This document shows, one piece after another, positions 7,094 to 10,935 of a stretch of DNA of 10,935 bases. This DNA is from F23-B02 sp963629425 (GTDB taxonomy: Bacteria; Bacillota; Clostridia; Oscillospirales; Oscillospiraceae). Where the stretch lies: positions 1-10,935 of the forward strand of contig CAVGIU010000054.1 of the NCBI GenBank assembly GCA_963629425.1, in the 5' to 3' direction. Numbering within the stretch: the stretch's first letter is position 1; each line of letters begins with the position of its first letter. The translations under genes were made by a program, and so were the position numbers. The notes under the pieces were generated by a model. That model ran no database searches. It saw nothing but the letters and a program-made list of their open reading frames with translations, and was not told the DNA's origin.

Positions 7094-7106
7094 ATTACCC
7101 GGTAAT
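7094..7106. repeat. Small palindrome over the rsuA promoter
   Basis: ATTACC-C-GGTAAT is a perfect inverted repeat with 6-base arms that overlaps the -10 box and probable start site of rsuA in the divergent intergenic region. It could be an operator, but it is short and could be chance. Confidence 0.35.
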
Positions 7107-7133
7107 TATAACATAAAGTAATGATTTTTTGAA
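7105..7133 (-). promoter_or_regulatory. Extended -10 promoter for rsuA
   Basis: On the minus strand TATAAT (7105-7110) is a consensus -10 preceded by TG one base upstream (TGTTATAAT), the extended -10 form. A weak -35, TTCAAA (7128-7133), lies 17 bases upstream. The predicted start near 7098 leaves a leader of about 30 bases before the ATG. For the divergent plus-strand gene I cannot pick out an equally good promoter in 7067-7156. Confidence 0.65.
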
Positions 7134-7156
7134 TAGGAAAAGGCAAATATACTAAT

Positions 7157-7612
7157 ATGTTTACGAAAAGTTTAAAGCTGACGAAGAAACGCGCAGTCGC
7201 GCTTCTGCTCATACTTGGCGTTATCCTATCCGCCGCCGTAGTGCTCTGCTCTTCCCCACGCAGTCTGATGAGTACCGGCGATATGCTGGACGTATCACAG
7301 CTAAAGGGGCGCGAAAAATACCTTGCATCCTATGGATGGGAGATCGACACCGGCAGTGAGGCGACTCGAAATGTGCTGTTGCCAAAGACATTTGAGGGCA
7401 CGGTGAGTGAATATGCCGACATGCAGACGCAGCAGGGCTATGATTTTTCTTCCTACGCCGGTCTTGAATGCAGACAGTTCACATACACGGTAATCAATTA
7501 TGATGGCTGCGACGGCACAGTGTACGCCACACTATACGTCAAGGGAACACGCGTCATCGGCGGTGATATACACTCTGCTGAAATTGACGGTTTCATGCAC
7601 GGAATAAGGTAA
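7157..7612 (+). CDS. Membrane-anchored DUF4830-like protein
   Basis: A 151-residue protein and the only plus-strand gene here. A basic N terminus (KSLKLTKKR) precedes one hydrophobic segment (about 12-31), which acts as an uncleaved anchor or signal peptide; the Cys31 context (AVVLC) is not a good lipobox. The extracytoplasmic part has the pattern I associate with DUF4830: REKYLASYGWEID (52-64), LLPKTFEGTVSEYADMQ, QQGYDFSSYAG (92-102), YTVINYDG and VIGGDIHSAEIDGFMHGI (133-150). The function of this family is unknown. The start at 7157 has AGGAAAAGG, somewhat far at 13 bases, so expression may be modest. The gene converges on tuf, and its stop codon overlaps the T-tract (read on the other strand) of the tuf terminator. 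The family name comes from recalled motifs, not a search. Confidence 0.8.
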   Translation: MFTKSLKLTKKRAVALLLILGVILSAAVVLCSSPRSLMSTGDMLDVSQLKGREKYLASYGWEIDTGSEATRNVLLPKTFEGTVSEYADMQTQQGYDFSSYAGLECRQFTYTVINYDGCDGTVYATLYVKGTRVIGGDIHSAEIDGFMHGIR

Positions 7613-7648
7613 AAAAACAAGCCATGAAGCAGAAGCTTCATGGCTTGT
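7611..7648 (-). terminator. Intrinsic terminator of the fusA-tuf unit
   Basis: On the minus strand a perfect 14-bp stem (7617-7630 with 7635-7648, arm ACAAGCCATGAAGC, loop of 4 bases) runs straight into seven T residues (7611-7617). This is a near-ideal Rho-independent terminator 38 bases after the tuf stop codon. On the plus strand no T-run follows the stem, so it would terminate the convergent gene poorly. Confidence 0.93.
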
Positions 7649-7656
7649 CTGTCATA

Positions 7657-7671
7657 TGAACTTTCAGTTCA
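7657..7671. repeat. Small inverted repeat between tuf and its terminator
   Basis: TGAACT-TTC-AGTTCA forms a 6-bp stem with a 3-base loop in the tuf 3' untranslated region, just ahead of the terminator. It may protect the mRNA end; the evidence is only the symmetry. Confidence 0.35.
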
Positions 7672-7685
7672 GTCAGTTTGGGAAA

Positions 7686-8888
<1,203 letters not shown>

Positions 8889-8896
8889 AATAATAA

Positions 8897-8901
8897 CCTC
8901 C
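8897..8901 (-). promoter_or_regulatory. Strong ribosome binding site of tuf
   Basis: GGAGG on the minus strand, 8 bases before the tuf ATG, in an otherwise AT-rich 63-base spacer after fusA. Confidence 0.8.
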
Positions 8902-8951
8902 GTGAAATTAATACAAATGATTTTGAATAAACTACTTGCTTATATGGTTTA

Positions 8952-10935
8952 TCAGCCCTTGCGTGCGCCGCGAAGAGTCTCCTGGAGATTCTTCGGAAGC
9001 TCAACATAGTGGCTGGGTTCCATGCTGTAGGTCGCGCGGCCCTGAGTTTTGCTTCTCAGGTCGGTCGCGTAGCCGAACATGGATGCAAGAGGAACATTAG
9101 CCTCGATGACTGCGGCACCGTTTCTGATTTCCGAGCCGACGATCTGTCCGCGTCTTGCATTTATATCGCCCATAACGTCGCCCATGTATTCATCGGGAGC
9201 CGTTACGACGACCTTCATAATAGGTTCAAGCAGAGTGGGGCCTGCCTTTTCGCAGGCTTCCTTGAACGCCATGCTGCCGCAGATCTTGAACGCCATTTCG
9301 GACGAGTCGACCTCGTGGTACGAACCGTCTATGAGCGTTACCTTCACGTCCACGACCTGATAGCCGGCGAGCACACCCGACTGCATTGCGCCCTGGATAC
9401 CCTGATCAACACAGGGGATATACTCCTTGGGGATAGCGCCGCCGGTGATCTTGTTGATAAACTCATAGCCCTTGCCGGACTCATTGGGCTCAACTATGAT
9501 CTTACAATGTGCAAACTGGCCTTTACCGCCCGTCTGACGGGCATAACGGGTATCGACGGTCGCCTCGCGCGTTATGGTTTCTTTATAAGATACCTGCGGC
9601 TTGCCGACGTTAGCCTCGACCTTGAACTCGCGCAGAAGTCTGTCGACGATGATCTCAAGGTGAAGCTCGCCCATACCGGCGATTATGGTCTGACCCGACT
9701 CTTCATCGGTGTAGGTCTTGAAGGTGGGATCCTCCTCTGCGAGCTTCTGAAGCGCGATAGCCATCTTCTCCTGACCGGCTTTGGTCTTTGGCTCGATAGC
9801 GACGCGGATAACAGGCTCGGGGAACTCCATGGATTCAAGGACGATCGGATGCTTCTCGTCGCAGAGCGTATCGCCCGTGGTGGTGTTTTTAAGGCCGACA
9901 GCGGCGGCAATATCACCGGAATATGCGATGGAAAGATCCTCTCTGTGGTTTGCGTGCATCAGCAGGATCCTGCCGATACGTTCGCGCTGACCCTTCGACG
10001 AGTTCAGGACCGTTTTGCCTGCCTCAACGATGCCGGAATAGACACGGAAGAAGCTCAGGCGGCCGACAAAGGGGTCGGTCATGATCTTGAATGCGAGTGC
10101 GGAGAACGGAGCATCGTCGGAAGCTTCTCGGGTCTCCTCCTCATCGGTCTTGGGGTTCGTGCCGCCTATAGCGGGGATATCCAGCGGCGAGGGCATATAC
10201 TCAACGATAGCGTCAAGCAGCTTCTGCACGCCTTTGTTTTTATAAGATGTGCCGCAGACCACGGGAACCATCTTAACGGCGCAGGTCGCCTTTCTGATGG
10301 CCGCACGGATCATATCCTGCGGAACTTCCTCGCCTTCGAGATAAAGCATCATTATCTCGTCGTCGAAATCCGAGATGGCTTCCAACATATTTACGCGATA
10401 CTCTTCGGCGAGATCACGCATATCCTCGGGGATCTCCTCGGTGCGCATATCATTGCCGAGATCATCATAATAAATGCGGGCATTCATCTCTACGAGATCG
10501 ATTATGCCTCGGAAATCCGCTTCAGCTCCGATTGGGAGCTGGATAGGCACTGCATTACATTTAAGTCTGTCATGCACCATTTCGAGAACATGGTAGAAAT
10601 CCGCGCCCATGATATCCATCTTGTTAACGTATATCATACGAGGTACGTTGTAATGATCAGCCTGTCTCCAAACCGTCTCGGACTGCGGCTCGACACCGCC
10701 CTTGGCACACAGTACGGTCACACATCCGTCGAGTACGCGGAGCGAACGCTCGACCTCAACGGTAAAGTCAACGTGACCCGGGGTATCAATTATGTTGATA
10801 CGGGTATCGCGCCAGTGACAGGTGGTAGCAGCGGAGGTGATGGTTATACCTCTCTCCTGCTCCTGCTCCATCCAGTCCATGGTCGCGGTGCCCTCATGGG
10901 TCTCGCCGATCTTGTAGTTTACGCCGGTGTAGTAC
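8952..10935 (-). CDS. fusA: Elongation factor G (5' end beyond window)
   Basis: GTPase that drives ribosomal translocation and, with RRF, recycling. The window holds 660 codons of an expected total near 690; the frame stays open to the right edge, beginning YYTGVNYKIG, so about 30-35 residues with the P-loop (G1) are missing. Visible are switch I (ERGITITSAATT), G3 DTPGH (visible residues 50-54), G4 NKMD (104-107), the G-prime insertion, domain II, domain III (GMGELHLEIIVDRLLREF), domain IV with its tip segment DGSYHEVDSSEMAF, and domain V ending TYSMEPSHYVELP and the short tail LRGARKG. The stop codon lies 63 bases before the tuf start. The wording is that of canonical translocase EF-G rather than the tetracycline-protection or EF-G2 paralogues. 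rpsL and rpsG are expected upstream, outside the window. Confidence 0.98.
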   Translation of the reverse strand, partial: YYTGVNYKIGETHEGTATMDWMEQEQERGITITSAATTCHWRDTRINIIDTPGHVDFTVEVERSLRVLDGCVTVLCAKGGVEPQSETVWRQADHYNVPRMIYVNKMDIMGADFYHVLEMVHDRLKCNAVPIQLPIGAEADFRGIIDLVEMNARIYYDDLGNDMRTEEIPEDMRDLAEEYRVNMLEAISDFDDEIMMLYLEGEEVPQDMIRAAIRKATCAVKMVPVVCGTSYKNKGVQKLLDAIVEYMPSPLDIPAIGGTNPKTDEEETREASDDAPFSALAFKIMTDPFVGRLSFFRVYSGIVEAGKTVLNSSKGQRERIGRILLMHANHREDLSIAYSGDIAAAVGLKNTTTGDTLCDEKHPIVLESMEFPEPVIRVAIEPKTKAGQEKMAIALQKLAEEDPTFKTYTDEESGQTIIAGMGELHLEIIVDRLLREFKVEANVGKPQVSYKETITREATVDTRYARQTGGKGQFAHCKIIVEPNESGKGYEFINKITGGAIPKEYIPCVDQGIQGAMQSGVLAGYQVVDVKVTLIDGSYHEVDSSEMAFKICGSMAFKEACEKAGPTLLEPIMKVVVTAPDEYMGDVMGDINARRGQIVGSEIRNGAAVIEANVPLASMFGYATDLRSKTQGRATYSMEPSHYVELPKNLQETLRGARKG

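Noticed and set aside
7148..7153. TATACT as a -10 box for the plus-strand DUF4830-like gene
   Set aside because: It lies only 3 bases before the ATG, and the nearest -35-like TTGAAT is only 13 bases away, so it is not a convincing promoter.
8889..8951. Separate tuf promoter in the fusA-tuf spacer
   Set aside because: The spacer is AT-rich, but no -35/-10 pair with proper spacing stands out; cotranscription with fusA is simpler.

Overview
This is a housekeeping stretch from what is most likely a Clostridia genome, probably Oscillospirales (Ruminococcaceae/Oscillospiraceae type). That placement rests on EF-Tu and EF-G wording, strong AGGAGG-type ribosome binding sites, roughly even base composition, the fusA-tuf pair, and ftsEX next to a C-terminal processing protease. 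It is an inference; no 16S gene is present. Both window edges cut through genes (lysS on the left, fusA on the right).

Layout from right to left, which is the direction of transcription for all genes but one. (1) fusA (cut at its 5' end) and tuf form the end of a str-type operon, closed by a near-ideal intrinsic terminator. (2) A single plus-strand gene for a membrane-anchored DUF4830-like protein converges on tuf and shares the terminator region with it. (3) Divergent from it is rsuA, a 16S rRNA pseudouridine synthase gene with a good extended -10 promoter. (4) A 179-base AT-rich control region holds a sigma-A-type promoter and repeated TGTGCGTT boxes. (5) A seven-gene, same-strand series follows: a CdaR/PucR-type regulator, ftsE, ftsX (14-base overlap), a previously unlisted 54-residue secreted or membrane peptide, an S41/CtpA protease, greA and lysS. 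Gaps in this series are 60 bases or less and no intrinsic terminator is visible, so it is plausibly one transcription unit. The window ends inside the C-terminal tail of lysS.

How the genes fit together: FtsEX is the ATP-driven membrane switch that controls peptidoglycan hydrolases at the division site, and CtpA-type proteases commonly process or limit such hydrolases. In many relatives an EnvC/M23-type hydrolase activator sits just after ftsX. Here that slot holds only a signal-peptide-like 54-codon ORF followed by a perfect 10-bp hairpin. GreA and LysS bring transcription elongation and tRNA charging into the same unit.

No defence system, mobile element, CRISPR array or biosynthetic cluster is visible, and I do not claim a new system. 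The points most worth a second look are the small ORF in the EnvC slot, a histidine at a normally arginine position in the aminoacyl-tRNA pocket of EF-Tu, and the repeat boxes over the regulator's promoter. No gene-free stretch exceeds 300 bases.
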